Shown here: positions 43,146 through 52,551 of the stretch, one piece after another | Position numbering within the stretch: the first letter of the stretch is position 1 | Layout of the letters: the number at the start of each line of letters is the position of its first letter | DNA from: Desemzia sp. RIT 804 | Lineage (GTDB): Bacteria; Bacillota; Bacilli; Lactobacillales; Carnobacteriaceae | Reading direction: 5' to 3' | Assembly (NCBI RefSeq): GCF_016892605.1 | Contig: NZ_JAFEMV010000001.1 | Span: 558,001 to 622,000, forward strand | DNA length: 64,000 bases | Notes under the pieces: model-generated | Told to the model about the DNA's origin: nothing | Seen by the model: only the letters and a program-made list of their open reading frames with translations | The model's database searches: none | Position numbers and translations under genes: made by a program

Positions 43146-44381
43146 CTATTCTCCTTTCAATGCGTTCAAACGTGCGATAGCTATGATAACATCTGTAGCT
43201 TTTTGCATGCTTTCAATCGCTACAAATTCATAACGGCCATGGAAGTTTTCTCCGCCTGCAAAAATATTTGGTGTTGGAAGACCCATAAAAGAGATTTTAG
43301 AACCATCTGTACCACCGCGAATCGGTTCGATAATCGGTTTGATATCTAATGACTCCATCGCTTCTTGAGCAATTTCGATCGGACGCATATCTTTTTCAAT
43401 GATTTCACCCATGTTGTAATATTGATCTTTCAACACTACCTGCACACGTTCGCTGTCTAAAGCAGCGTTCATATCATCAGCTGCTTTTTGGACTGTTGCT
43501 TTACGCGCTTCAAATTTTTCTCTGTCGTGATCACGAATGATGTAAGTCAATTGAGCATTTTCTTCTGTTCCGGAAATGCCAGACAAGTGATAGAAACCTT
43601 CTCTGCCTTCCGTTTTTTCAGGAACTTCAGCTTGAGGCAATCGAGCATCAAATGACATTGCTAATTTAATAGCATTGACCATCTTACCTTTAGCTGTTCC
43701 TGGATGTACATTTTTACCTTGAATAGAAACTATTGCAGAAGCTGCATTGAAACTTTCAAATTCCAATTCTCCTACAGGCCCGCCATCCATTGTGTAAGCA
43801 AAGTCAGCATCAAATGCTTCTACATCAAATAAGTCTGCGCCAATACCGATTTCTTCATCTGGCCCAAACCCAACACGGATTTTTCCATGCTTGATTGAAT
43901 CATCTTTCAATAAAATCTCCATAGCTGTCACAATTTCAGCAATACCTGATTTGTCATCAGAACCTAACAAAGTCGTTCCGTCTGTAGTGATCAGCGTTTG
44001 ACCAATATAATTTTTCAAATTTGGAAAATCTTCTGGAGAAAGAACGATATTTTCAGCTTTGTTTAAAACAATTGTTTCTCCATCATAGTTTTCATGGAAT
44101 TGCGGATCAACATTTTCCGCGTTAAAATCTGCTGTATCCATGTGTGCAATAAAGCCGATAGTTGGAACTTCTTTATCTATATTGCTCGGTACTGTCGCAG
44201 TAACAAAACCATTCTTAGTGTTGTATGACACTTCAGACAGTCCGATTTCTTTTAATTCTTCCATCAATGTTTTTGCAAACTCTACTTGTGATGGTGTACT
44301 TGGAATAGTTGTACTGGTTTCATCTGAACGAGTTTCTGTTTTTACATAGCGGATAAAACGCGGGATTAAATTTTCATACAT
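43146..44381 (-). CDS. pepT: Peptidase T (tripeptide aminopeptidase)
   Basis: 411 residues, M20B family. Metal-binding residues: [10 protein letters not shown] (His80, Asp82), LLGSDDKSG (bridging Asp) and PDEEIG (catalytic Glu-Glu). It removes the N-terminal residue of tripeptides in the cytoplasm with two zinc ions, completing peptide use after oligopeptide import. Landmarks [11 protein letters not shown] and RGGTDGSK complete the dimerisation and substrate regions. Confidence 0.96.
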   Translation of the reverse strand: MYENLIPRFIRYVKTETRSDETSTTIPSTPSQVEFAKTLMEELKEIGLSEVSYNTKNGFVTATVPSNIDKEVPTIGFIAHMDTADFNAENVDPQFHENYDGETIVLNKAENIVLSPEDFPNLKNYIGQTLITTDGTTLLGSDDKSGIAEIVTAMEILLKDDSIKHGKIRVGFGPDEEIGIGADLFDVEAFDADFAYTMDGGPVGELEFESFNAASAIVSIQGKNVHPGTAKGKMVNAIKLAMSFDARLPQAEVPEKTEGREGFYHLSGISGTEENAQLTYIIRDHDREKFEARKATVQKAADDMNAALDSERVQVVLKDQYYNMGEIIEKDMRPIEIAQEAMESLDIKPIIEPIRGGTDGSKISFMGLPTPNIFAGGENFHGRYEFVAIESMQKATDVIIAIARLNALKGE

Positions 44382-44468
44382 ATAGATTAAACTTCCTTCC
44401 GATTCAAGAGTAATTTTTTTCTTGTAGACAATTATCTCGCAATTGATAGCTTCTTTGCAAGAGTGAAT

Positions 44469-45590
44469 CTATAAAAATTGATAAGGATCTGTATTCAATG
44501 CGGAAGAAAGGATCTCTACGTCCCAGTTTTCTTCTGATTTCCAATCCGTAAATAATTCTTCCAACTTCGTTTTGCAAATTTCTTCGATATGGTGCCCTGG
44601 ATCGATCACGGATAGCCCATCTGCCAACATATCATGTCCAACATGATAATAGACATCTCCTGTAATATAGACATCTGCTTGCTTTTTAAGCGCATCTGAA
44701 TAGAATTTACCACCATCGCCACCACAAATAGCCACTCGTTCAACAAGTTTATTTTCGTCAGCAGTAATGTAGCGTAAACTAGACACGTTAAAAACATTTT
44801 TGACTTTTTGAGCAAATTCTTTAAAAGGCATTGGTTCAATTAAGTTCCCTACTCGACCTAACCCATAATTATCATGCAGATTTTCGATGGTGTATACATC
44901 AAATGCCGGTTCTTCATAAGGGTGAGTATTGACCAACGCTTGGATCACAGTATCGATGAGGCGATTTGGAACGACTACTTCCACTTTGACTTCCGTCAAT
45001 TGCTCTTCTTCGCCTACTTCTCCAATTGTCGGGTCAGCCCCTTTAACGGGTGTAAAACGTCCAGTTCCTTCAAGAGTGTAGCTGCATTTCACATAATTCG
45101 TGCCAATTTGACCTGCTCCAGCTGCTGTCAAAGCTTCTCTTACTTCAGCTGCATTTTCAGGCGGTACCATGACAGCCAGTTTTTTGTAACACACGCGTTG
45201 TGTCTCTGTCATGATCTCTGTATTTTCGATTCCTACAGCTTCTGCTAACCAATCGTTCATTCCGTTTTCAGTGATGTCTAGATTCGTATGTGCCGCGTAG
45301 ACAGTGATGTCGTGTTTGATCAAGTCATGAAACATTTTATTTTGCGGAGTATCGCTCGACAGATTTTTCAATGGTCGAAAAATCGGGGGGTGATGAGCAA
45401 ATATAAAATCCACTTGATTTTCGATAGCTTCTTGTACCACTTCAGGGCGCACATCTAACGTGACCATGATTTTAGAAATCGGTCTGTCTAACGTTCCTAC
45501 AGCCAACCCTATCGGATCTCCCTGTTCGGCTAAATAAGTTGGTGCGAATGCTTCAAATTTTTGCACCAAATGTCTTCCAGTTATACTCAT
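44469..45590 (-). CDS. Nif3-like dinuclear metal-centre protein (YqfO)
   Basis: 373 residues. Nif3 halves flank an inserted CutA-like domain (about 125-235), as in Bacillus YqfO. Metal ligands FAHHPPIF (His-His), HTNLDI and GHHIEE near the C terminus are visible. The family is near universal but has no firm reaction; a GTP cyclohydrolase role has been suggested for some members. Its ATG overlaps the trmK stop by 4 bases, a conserved pairing. Confidence 0.92.
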   Translation of the reverse strand: MSITGRHLVQKFEAFAPTYLAEQGDPIGLAVGTLDRPISKIMVTLDVRPEVVQEAIENQVDFIFAHHPPIFRPLKNLSSDTPQNKMFHDLIKHDITVYAAHTNLDITENGMNDWLAEAVGIENTEIMTETQRVCYKKLAVMVPPENAAEVREALTAAGAGQIGTNYVKCSYTLEGTGRFTPVKGADPTIGEVGEEEQLTEVKVEVVVPNRLIDTVIQALVNTHPYEEPAFDVYTIENLHDNYGLGRVGNLIEPMPFKEFAQKVKNVFNVSSLRYITADENKLVERVAICGGDGGKFYSDALKKQADVYITGDVYYHVGHDMLADGLSVIDPGHHIEEICKTKLEELFTDWKSEENWDVEILSSALNTDPYQFL

Positions 45591-46291
45591 TTTTGTAACA
45601 ACTCCTCTATTTCTTGAATAGTCTCTTTTACGTTTCTGAGTTTATCTGTCTGATCAGATTTTGATTGGAGCAAGCTTTCTTGAATGTACTTGTTTTTCTG
45701 AAGTTCTGTTTGCCATTTTTTCTTGAACATCGGCGTAGGGTCTTTTTTCAGCAAGAAACCAAACTGTAAATCAGCTTCACTAGCCTCAACAGGCTGTTCA
45801 CTTTTTTTTGCAATCATGATTTCATACATTTTATGGTTTTCTTCCAACAAGTCTTCGGCCACAATTTGATAATCATGCTCGACCAACCATTTGCGCAATG
45901 TGTATTCTCCTACATTCGGTTGCAGCAATAAGCGTTCCTTACCACTTAATTTTCCCGCTTTAAAACCTTTATCCAGAATAGAGGCAATCAAGCTGCCGCC
46001 CATTCCACAGATCGAGATCGCTGTGATGTTATCTTCCAATTCAACCACATCAAGGCCATCTCCAAAACGAACATCGATTTGTTTTTCAAAGCCTAATTCA
46101 GCTACGTGTGATTTGGCAGATTGATAAGGGCCATCCACTACTTCCCCGGCAATTGCATACTTGATCGTCTGATTCAACACTAAAGCACTTGGCAAATAAG
46201 CATGATCTGAACCAATATCTGCTAAGCGATCATTTTTTTTGACGTAATTCGCTACGCGTTCTAAACGCAACGACAAATTTTTTTCATCCAT
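45587..46291 (-). CDS. trmK: tRNA (adenine(22)-N1)-methyltransferase TrmK
   Basis: 234 residues. Class I SAM methyltransferase with the TrmK motif ADIGSDHAYLP (about 20-30) and SICGMGGSLIASIL. It methylates A22 of tRNA-Ser and other tRNAs. The gene usually lies between sigA and the Nif3 gene in Firmicutes; here the Nif3 side is kept, whereas upstream stands a hypothetical gene. Confidence 0.92.
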   Translation of the reverse strand: MDEKNLSLRLERVANYVKKNDRLADIGSDHAYLPSALVLNQTIKYAIAGEVVDGPYQSAKSHVAELGFEKQIDVRFGDGLDVVELEDNITAISICGMGGSLIASILDKGFKAGKLSGKERLLLQPNVGEYTLRKWLVEHDYQIVAEDLLEENHKMYEIMIAKKSEQPVEASEADLQFGFLLKKDPTPMFKKKWQTELQKNKYIQESLLQSKSDQTDKLRNVKETIQEIEELLQK

Positions 46292-46324
46292 ATAAACTAC
46301 TTTCCTCCACGTACATTTCTTTGA

Positions 46325-46786
46325 TTAATCCTCTAAGAACCCTTCATCCATCAAGTAACCTTCAGCGGCTTCTTTAGTTTTGAAGATCCCTTCGATTTGT
46401 CCATTTTCAACTAATATAGCCCACATTGGATGGTCATACTGCAAGTATAATTTTTCTCCATATTGGTCCGTCCAAAGTTCTTGGTATCCAACTTCATAGC
46501 CGTTTTCTGTTTTTCTTAAATAAGCAAGAGCTTTATCTACTAAGTCTCTGATCTCATCTTCAGAAGCTTCTAATACAGAAATGTAGCCTTCTTTGGCAGT
46601 CTCTTCTTTAGGCAGATATCCTCCATAAATTAATGCATTTCCATTTGGATGCAAAAAACGCACGACCATCGTTTTTGCGACAGCACTTTCTTCAAAATGA
46701 TAATTCAAGCGATTCATTGAAACAGATGCTGCTGTTAGTTCTGGGTAGCTATCAAAGATAGCCTTTTTTTCTTCAAATGATAACAT
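46325..46786 (-). CDS. Hypothetical protein upstream of trmK
   Basis: 153 residues, soluble, mildly acidic. No family recognised. The sequence reads as an alpha/beta protein: SFEEKKAIFDSYPELTAAS, MVVRFLHPNGNALIYGGYL, ELWTDQYGEKLYLQYDHPMW, then a final helix ending in MDEGFLED. The ATG at 46786 follows AGGAG by 7 bases. It stands 33 bases before trmK on the same strand, so it belongs to that transcript. Confidence 0.7.
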   Translation of the reverse strand: MLSFEEKKAIFDSYPELTAASVSMNRLNYHFEESAVAKTMVVRFLHPNGNALIYGGYLPKEETAKEGYISVLEASEDEIRDLVDKALAYLRKTENGYEVGYQELWTDQYGEKLYLQYDHPMWAILVENGQIEGIFKTKEAAEGYLMDEGFLED

Positions 46787-46927
46787 GTAATTACTCCTCA
46801 TTCATACTTTCGTTCTTTATTAGTATAGCAGTTTTTCATTGAAAATACCTAACTAAGCAGCATTTATTTGTCAAAACAACAGCTTGCATAGAATGATATC
46901 TAGGCAAGCTGTGATTATTTTATTGAG

Positions 46928-48052
46928 TTATTTTACGATCGGCAGCCAGCCTGGTCTAGATTCAACATATTCCCACATAGCATCCGGCAAAGCTAAGTCT
47001 TCTCTGTCTTCTGGACGAATCTCAGTGCGGATCGTACCTTCTTTTCCAGTTTTCACTTTTTCGATCCAGTCGGGTTCCACAATCAATTCTCTGCCAATCG
47101 CTACCAACGGAAGATCATGATCTTCCATCGCTTTAAGTGCGTCATCCGGTGTGATTACTTGTCCTACACCCATAATAGGAATTTCAGTGCCAAATTTCTC
47201 AGTGATGATGTCGATCACAGGTGTGTTGTTCTCTTTATCCCGAAGAGATGTTTGTGCAACACTGCCTAAAGAAACATGAATGTAATCAAGCCCTGTTGTT
47301 TTTAATCGTTCCATTAAAGCGAGCGTGTCATCAAGAGTGATTCCTGGCTCTTCCATTTCTTCTGGAGAAATTCGGTAACCAAAAATGAATGGCTTGTCTG
47401 AGTATTCATCAATCGCATCTTTAACCGATTTGACCACAGCCAATGGAAAATTCATTCTTTCTTCAAGCGTACCGCCCCAGTAGTCGTCTCTGCGATTAGA
47501 ATGCGGAGAGAAGAATTGTTGAATCAAATAAGTATTCGCTCCATGAATCTCAACACCATCGAAGCCAGCTTGAATGGCTCTTCTCGTTGCTTCTCCAAAT
47601 GCTTCTATCATCTCACGTACTTCATGATCAGGCAGTTCACGCGGAATTTCTGCTTCATCGCGCAGAGCTGGAACAGCACTAGCACTTACCGGTTGCGTAC
47701 CTCTAAGAGAAGAACTAGAACCCATTCTCCCTACATGAAAAATCTGTAAAATTGCTTTTGTTCCTGTGCTTTGAATCGTTTTAGCCAGTTTTGATAAACT
47801 TTCAACACGGTTATCTGATGCAGCACTCAACGAGCCGGCGAATTTGCCATCTTCTCTAACTTGAGCACAAGAAGTAATGACAACTCCCAAACCAGCTGAT
47901 CTGCGTTTGTAGTAAGTGTGTTCATCTGTTGTAACCATACCATTCTCAAAAGCTGAGTTTGTGGTCATGGGTGGTAAGATGATACGATTATCAATCGTTG
48001 CCCCTGAAGCAAATGTAAATGGCTCAAATAATTTTTCGTACTTTTTATTCAT
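46928..48052 (-). CDS. Old Yellow Enzyme-type NADH:flavin oxidoreductase
   Basis: 374 residues, FMN-dependent TIM barrel. Landmarks: NRIILPPMTTN at the N terminus, QIFHVGRMG, GFDGVEIHGANTYLIQQF with the catalytic His-Gly-Ala-Asn, SPHSNRRDDYWGG, and LVAIGRELIVEPDW. Homologues reduce activated C=C bonds and nitro compounds; the physiological substrate is unknown. Monocistronic. Confidence 0.9.
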   Translation of the reverse strand: MNKKYEKLFEPFTFASGATIDNRIILPPMTTNSAFENGMVTTDEHTYYKRRSAGLGVVITSCAQVREDGKFAGSLSAASDNRVESLSKLAKTIQSTGTKAILQIFHVGRMGSSSSLRGTQPVSASAVPALRDEAEIPRELPDHEVREMIEAFGEATRRAIQAGFDGVEIHGANTYLIQQFFSPHSNRRDDYWGGTLEERMNFPLAVVKSVKDAIDEYSDKPFIFGYRISPEEMEEPGITLDDTLALMERLKTTGLDYIHVSLGSVAQTSLRDKENNTPVIDIITEKFGTEIPIMGVGQVITPDDALKAMEDHDLPLVAIGRELIVEPDWIEKVKTGKEGTIRTEIRPEDREDLALPDAMWEYVESRPGWLPIVK

Positions 48053-48140
48053 GCTGTTTATAGCCTCCTATGTTTTACTTTCTGTTCGAGTATATCACTA
48101 AAGATGCACTTAAAGTAAGCATAGTGTTTTTAAAATCGTT

Positions 48141-48407
48141 CTAGAGAACAAAAACAGCCCAGTAGAAAGCAAATCCTAATAGAAAAAGTGACAGTAAACT
48201 ATTGAATCCAACAGCTAATTTAGCTCCTTGAACAGAACTATCACGATATCGTAAGGCAATCAAAGCAAAATTACCTGCTAATAATAGATAGACTAAAACT
48301 TGCCAAGTGCCAAAAGATATTTTGTTCATAAAATAAAGGACAACTAATATGAAAACCGCAACAACTACTGCTATTCGTAAACTAACGTATCGTTTAGTAG
48401 ACTTCAT
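48141..48407 (-). CDS. Small membrane protein, unknown
   Basis: 88 residues with three hydrophobic segments (about 12-25, 35-52, 64-86) and a basic N terminus. No family recognised. GAGGAGG lies 10 bases before the ATG. It follows another small membrane protein gene by 6 bases on the same strand, so the two are one unit. Confidence 0.65.
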   Translation of the reverse strand: MKSTKRYVSLRIAVVVAVFILVVLYFMNKISFGTWQVLVYLLLAGNFALIALRYRDSSVQGAKLAVGFNSLLSLFLLGFAFYWAVFVL

Positions 48408-48413
48408 TCAGAC

Positions 48414-48626
48414 TTAGCCCTCCTCCTCTTTTTTAGTTTTATTAGAAATGGCACGCCTTTTTTTGAAAAATTCCCAAGCTCTCACGATTATTACAGCTAG
48501 TATAGAAGTTACAATAACGTGAATAGTATCTGCAACAGATCTATCCAACCAAAACTCATAAGCTAAAAAATAAAAAAACACCAATAACAATACACGCAAT
48601 ATAAAACTTGCTATCTTCTTTTTCAC
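48414..48626 (-). CDS. Small membrane protein, unknown
   Basis: 70 residues from a GTG at 48626, with ATGAGGA serving as SD; an ATG four codons earlier overlaps that site. Two hydrophobic segments and a very basic Lys/Arg/Glu tail (FFKKRRAISNKTKKEEE). Function unknown. Paired with the gene downstream. Confidence 0.6.
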   Translation of the reverse strand: MKKKIASFILRVLLLVFFYFLAYEFWLDRSVADTIHVIVTSILAVIIVRAWEFFKKRRAISNKTKKEEEG

Positions 48627-48741
48627 TAAAATCCTCATCTCAGTTCAGTAGTTTTTGCTTAAAAAGTTATGTAAAAGAATTGTTGTTAAAGCAAATACAC
48701 ATTATTTTTGATAATATTCCCACTGTTTTTGGTAGAAATAA

Positions 48742-48924
48742 TTATGTTCGTCTGCTCAAGAAAAGCGTAACTGCATAGGCCGAAAGGACTAATACTCCCC
48801 AGTAAAAGAAACTTAGCAAAACACCTACTCCGTTAATTGGAATGAATGCATTTGCAATAGGATTGAAAATAATGTTCAGCGCAAAGAAATTTAATACTGT
48901 TTGAATGGTGGTTTTTATAGTCAT
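48742..48924 (-). CDS. Small membrane protein, unknown
   Basis: 60 residues from the ATG at 48924 (GGAGG 8 bases upstream; a frame to 48939 would include it). Hydrophobic throughout, ending in FLSRR. No family recognised. Confidence 0.6.
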   Translation of the reverse strand: MTIKTTIQTVLNFFALNIIFNPIANAFIPINGVGVLLSFFYWGVLVLSAYAVTLFLSRRT

Positions 48925-49121
48925 TTTTGAGACCTCCATGTATCTTCTGTCACCAAGCTATTTCTAAAATGAAAAACAAAACCTATTAATAAATAAGCAC
49001 CGTAATGTATTACCCTTATTTTAAACTTACTTGCCCCTTTTTTCTATAGTTATATGTAAAAAAAGACACTTAGTTTTTCAACCTATACTTAAAAGACTAC
49101 AAATTATTTTTTGTCAGCGAA

Positions 49122-49154
49122 AAAGCCTGAAACTTTAACGTTTCAGGCTTTTAA
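49122..49154. terminator. Terminator of the SDR gene
   Basis: AAAAGCCTGAAAC and GTTTCAGGCTTTT arms with a 6-base loop. Confidence 0.85.
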
Positions 49155-49168
49155 AAAGTATTTTATTT

Positions 49169-50062
49169 TTATAGATCGATCGGCTGTCCACCTGTGACAC
49201 CATAAATCTGACCAGTGATGTAACTTCCTTCACCCGAAGCTAACAATACATAAACTGGTGCAAGTTCCACTGGCTGTCCAGCACGTCCAAGTGGACTATT
49301 TTGACCAAATTCAGGAATCTGACCCTCAAGTTTACCATTATCTAACTGAAGTGGTGTCCAGATTGGGCCTGGTGCTACACCATTGACGCGTACGCCTTTA
49401 GAAGCAAAGTAGGAAGATAACGAAACCGTAAAGTTGCTTATCGCTCCTTTTGTAGCAGCATAATCCATTAATGGCTCACTTGGATTAAAAGACTGTACTG
49501 ATGTGGTCGTTATGATCGCGCTGCCTGGTTTCAAATGATCTTCTGCAGCTTTCACCGTTTCAAACATACTGATAATATTTACTTTGAATGTATCGTGGAC
49601 TTGTTTCATTGTTAAGTCGCTTAGAGATGGTTGTGCAATTTGTTGCGCAGCATTTAATACTAATATGTCTAACGCTCCGAACGCTTCAAGTGTTTTTTCA
49701 ACGATTTCTGTCGCTGCTCCATCTTCACGCAAATCATAAGGCAGCAATAATGCTTTTTTACCTTCTTTTTCAATCAATTCTTTTACTTCATTAGCGTCCT
49801 CTTCTTCACCTGGAAAAAATTGAATGGCTACATTAGCGCCTTCACGTGCATATGCAATCGCAGCAGCTCGTCCCATACCTGAATCGCCACCAGTAATTAA
49901 AGCATTGCGTCCCTTAAGACGGTCATACCCTTTATACGATTCTTCACCGCAATCAGGTTTAGGTTCCATTTTGCTTTGTAATGCCGGAGTGTTTTGTTCT
50001 TGTTCCGGAAACTTCTCTGCGTAATATTTCTTACGTGGATCTGTTAAATGTGAATTTTCCAT
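49169..50062 (-). CDS. SDR-family oxidoreductase, general-stress type
   Basis: 297 residues. A 50-residue N-terminal extension (DPRKKYYAEKFPEQEQ) marks the YhdF/GSP39-like group. Rossmann motif TGGDSGMGRAAA (about 56-67), NAAQQ, then catalytic Ser in TTTSVQ and Tyr-x3-Lys in YAATKGA. NAD(P)-dependent; the substrate is not known, and homologues are often induced by general stress. The ATG at 50062 is preferred; a TTG one codon upstream is also possible. Confidence 0.88.
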   Translation of the reverse strand: MENSHLTDPRKKYYAEKFPEQEQNTPALQSKMEPKPDCGEESYKGYDRLKGRNALITGGDSGMGRAAAIAYAREGANVAIQFFPGEEEDANEVKELIEKEGKKALLLPYDLREDGAATEIVEKTLEAFGALDILVLNAAQQIAQPSLSDLTMKQVHDTFKVNIISMFETVKAAEDHLKPGSAIITTTSVQSFNPSEPLMDYAATKGAISNFTVSLSSYFASKGVRVNGVAPGPIWTPLQLDNGKLEGQIPEFGQNSPLGRAGQPVELAPVYVLLASGEGSYITGQIYGVTGGQPIDL

Positions 50063-50262
50063 CAAAAGTCATCTCCCTTTTTTATGATTACATTAATAAG
50101 GATAACAAGATAATCATGAAAAAACTATTGATACGCATTCTATCATTAGGTTTGTACATAAAAAGACTTGTCACAGTATAGATTACTTTTTTAAAACTTT
50201 ATTTTTCATTAATAACATAAGGTATAAAAAAATGTAATAACATTTCACTAAGGAGGCGGCAG

Positions 50263-50427
50263 ATGAAATTTTTAAGTGGTGTAATCGCTATTTGTAGTAC
50301 TTTTTGGATGCACATTTATCTTTATGGTTTGGAAGCAACTTCTTCTTTAGAATTCAAGGCTTCATTTTACTTGAATGCTATCATTTTATTCTTATTAGGT
50401 GTTTATTGCTATAGTGATGTCTTTTAA
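50263..50427 (+). CDS. 54-residue membrane peptide
   Basis: A short frame missed by length cut-offs. TAAGGAGGCGG lies 7 bases before the ATG and a strong terminator follows 27 bases after the stop, which argues for a real gene. Two hydrophobic segments (about 3-21, FLSGVIAICSTFWMHIYLY, and 34-50) and two Cys in the second half region (GVYCYSDVF end). No family recognised. Confidence 0.65.
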   Translation: MKFLSGVIAICSTFWMHIYLYGLEATSSLEFKASFYLNAIILFLLGVYCYSDVF

Positions 50428-50452
50428 AGAAAACAAGCGTTAACAATAAAGA

Positions 50453-50497
50453 TGTCATGTTTTCCACTATCAACAGTAGAAAACATGACTCTTTTTT
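50453..50497 (+). terminator. Terminator of the 54-residue gene
   Basis: GTCATGTTTTC and GAAAACATGAC arms with ACT/AGT continuing inward, followed by CTTTTTTT. Confidence 0.85.
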
Positions 50498-50589
50498 TAT
50501 TATTCTTTTGTTTCAACTGATAGTTCCTGCATTCTCATAGTGAATAAAAAGTAATGTCTAACAATATTAGCATTATGCAAACTTAACAA

Positions 50590-50765
50590 AGGTGTCACCT
50601 GACATATCCCATTCCACGCCAGGTAGATATGGTAGTAAAATGACTCTCAACTACCATATCTACCGACAAAGAGAATGGATATAGTTCATAACCCATTCTC
50701 ACCCCCCATACAGAGCTGAGTAAATAAAAGATTTGGTCAGTGAGAGAGTTCCTGACCAATCTGAA
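50590..50765. ncRNA. Tandem hairpin region, possible structured RNA
   Basis: Three successive stems: a 15-bp perfect one (50622-50636 with 50650-50664, GGTAGATATGGTAGT and complement), GAGAATGG with CCATTCTC (50671-50678, 50693-50700), and TTGGTCAG with CTGACCAA (50733-50740, 50752-50759). Upstream, CCTG/CAGG offers an alternative pairing with the first stem. The intervening region has no SD-linked frame. I cannot assign strand or family. Confidence 0.4.
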
Positions 50766-50865
50766 TGCAGTTAAATTTTAACACTTAAATAGTGCATTCC
50801 TTTCTGATTACATCTATAGCTTAATACTTTTATTTTAGACCGATTACTTTTTAAAATTGTATTAA

Positions 50866-50917
50866 CAAAAAAAGGTTCCCTAAAAGAATCAATACTTTTA
50901 GGAAACCTTTTTTATAT
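50866..50917 (-). terminator. Terminator of the methyltransferase gene
   Basis: AAAAAAGGTTCCCTAAAAG pairs with CTTTTAGGAAACCTTTTTT with one mismatch around a short loop. Confidence 0.8.
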
Positions 50918-50943
50918 TATTCAATTCAATGTTTGATTCTATA

Positions 50944-51546
50944 TTATTTTTTTCTAGCACTGAGAATAAATCTTGATACTCCTTGTTCATCTTTCTCTTT
51001 TTTTGCATCATAGAAAATATCTGACTGGATATGCTGATAGCCTATTTCTGTTAAAGCAGCAGCTAATACTGATCTATCGATTCCATGTTGATGACCGCTT
51101 GAAATTTCTTCTTGTTTCTCCATTTCAATAATCAGCAATTGTCCATCTTCATTTAAGGCATCATAAAGTTTAGAGAGTAGTTTATGACTGTCTGAAATAT
51201 GATGTAATACGAGCGAGAGTATGATGGTATCCGCCTTATAGGGCAGTTGAACGTCTTTTTCAATATCGAGACAAAGTACTGATGCTTTTTTGGTATCCAT
51301 ATTAGCTAATTTCTTCTCGACCTGTTCAATCATTTCCGGAGATGCATCTACAAACAACATAGATTCAAACTCTTCCAATAAATCTAGCCCTACATTCCCT
51401 GTACCGCAACCTAAATCGATAGCTGTCTTAGTATGGTTTTTGTCTAACAAACTGCGTATAGCATCAGTAGAACGTTTTGCCATATCCTTATTTTTTGTTG
51501 TATCATATTTTGCTGCCAATTGATTAAATTGATGTATATGTCCCAT
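50944..51546 (-). CDS. Class I SAM-dependent methyltransferase
   Basis: 200 residues. SAM-binding motif I TAIDLGCGTGNVGLDLL (about 39-55), acidic motif II FVDASPEM, and LSLVLHHISD. The UbiE-like fold does not reveal the substrate. The ATG at 51546 follows GGAG by 8 bases; a GTG at 51555 is the alternative. Last gene of a probable Rrf2-flavoprotein-methyltransferase set on the minus strand. Confidence 0.85.
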   Translation of the reverse strand: MGHIHQFNQLAAKYDTTKNKDMAKRSTDAIRSLLDKNHTKTAIDLGCGTGNVGLDLLEEFESMLFVDASPEMIEQVEKKLANMDTKKASVLCLDIEKDVQLPYKADTIILSLVLHHISDSHKLLSKLYDALNEDGQLLIIEMEKQEEISSGHQHGIDRSVLAAALTEIGYQHIQSDIFYDAKKEKDEQGVSRFILSARKK

Positions 51547-51579
51547 TACTTTCACTCCGTTCTTTTTGTTTGAATCATG

Positions 51580-52482
51580 TTATATTCCTTGAAATGCTGC
51601 CTCACAGGAGTCGACTATAATACCTGCACCTGCCATATGACCTTGACTGGCAGAAACAATCAATTGAGAGAGTCCTGTTATTTCCCCTGCGGCATAAATA
51701 CCTTTTATGTTTGTGTGTCCCATAATATCCGTAATAACAAATCCTGCTTCGTTGACTTCTAAGCCTAATTGCTCAATGAATGGAAGTTTATTATCCAATA
51801 CTGTAGTACAGAAACCACCTGATCTTTTGATTTCTTCTCCGCTTTCGAAGACCACGCCTTGAAGTTCTCCTTCAGCACCTTTTAGTTCAATGATCCTTTC
51901 TTCTATCAGGCGAATATTATTTATTTTCAGAAATTTCTTCTGATCAGCATCAAAAACTGTATTTCCGTTAGTTGCCACAATCAGATCATCTGTCCAATTT
52001 TTCAATAATTTAGCAACATGTAAAGCCTGAATTGATTCTGCTATGAGTACCAGAGGTCTGTCTTTCATTTCCCATCCGTCACAGAAAGGACAAGAGAAAA
52101 TACTGTTCCCATAATAGTTTTCAATTCCTTTAACATCTGGAAGGGTTTCTTTCACTCCTGTAGCTAAAACGATATTTTTAGTGTGGATTGTTTCCCTTGA
52201 CTGGGTAGTTAATTCAAAAGAATCTTCCATTGTTTTTTCAATGGATAGAATTTTGCCCCTTTTGATAGAAATGGTTGGATATTTAAGTAAATCTCTTCTA
52301 CCTTTTTCTCTGAAAACTTCTGGCTTAATACCGTCTCTTGTTAAGAATCCATGAGTTTCATGCGTCACAGCATTTCTCGGCTTTTCTTCATCAATAAGAA
52401 GCACTTGTTTTCGCCCTCTTCCGCCTACTAAAGCGGCACTCATACCTGCTGGACCTCCACCGATTATCACAACATCAATCAT
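51580..52482 (-). CDS. NAD(P)/FAD-dependent oxidoreductase, thioredoxin-reductase-like
   Basis: 300 residues. FAD motif IIGGGPAGMSAAL at the N terminus, a redox CPFC pair in SCPFCDGWEMKDRP (about 130), NAD-binding half, and the terminal FAD motif IYAAGEITGLSQLIV. It differs from housekeeping TrxB by the CPFC context and shorter length, and belongs to the redox flavoproteins often encoded beside Rrf2 or MarR genes. SD AGGAGG before the ATG. Confidence 0.88.
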   Translation of the reverse strand: MIDVVIIGGGPAGMSAALVGGRGRKQVLLIDEEKPRNAVTHETHGFLTRDGIKPEVFREKGRRDLLKYPTISIKRGKILSIEKTMEDSFELTTQSRETIHTKNIVLATGVKETLPDVKGIENYYGNSIFSCPFCDGWEMKDRPLVLIAESIQALHVAKLLKNWTDDLIVATNGNTVFDADQKKFLKINNIRLIEERIIELKGAEGELQGVVFESGEEIKRSGGFCTTVLDNKLPFIEQLGLEVNEAGFVITDIMGHTNIKGIYAAGEITGLSQLIVSASQGHMAGAGIIVDSCEAAFQGI

Positions 52483-52503
52483 CTTTTCTCCTCCTATAAA
52501 CTC

Positions 52504-52521
52504 TATTAAAGACCTTTAATA
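52504..52521. promoter_or_regulatory. Palindrome upstream of the flavoprotein gene
   Basis: TATTAAAG-AC-CTTTAATA, a perfect 8-2-8 palindrome 22 to 40 bases before the start codon. The related sequence TTAATTAAAGAC lies upstream of the rrf2 gene, so both may be sites for the Rrf2 regulator. Confidence 0.45.
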
Positions 52522-52551
52522 TCTATAATTAAAATAAAAATTAGCTAACCA

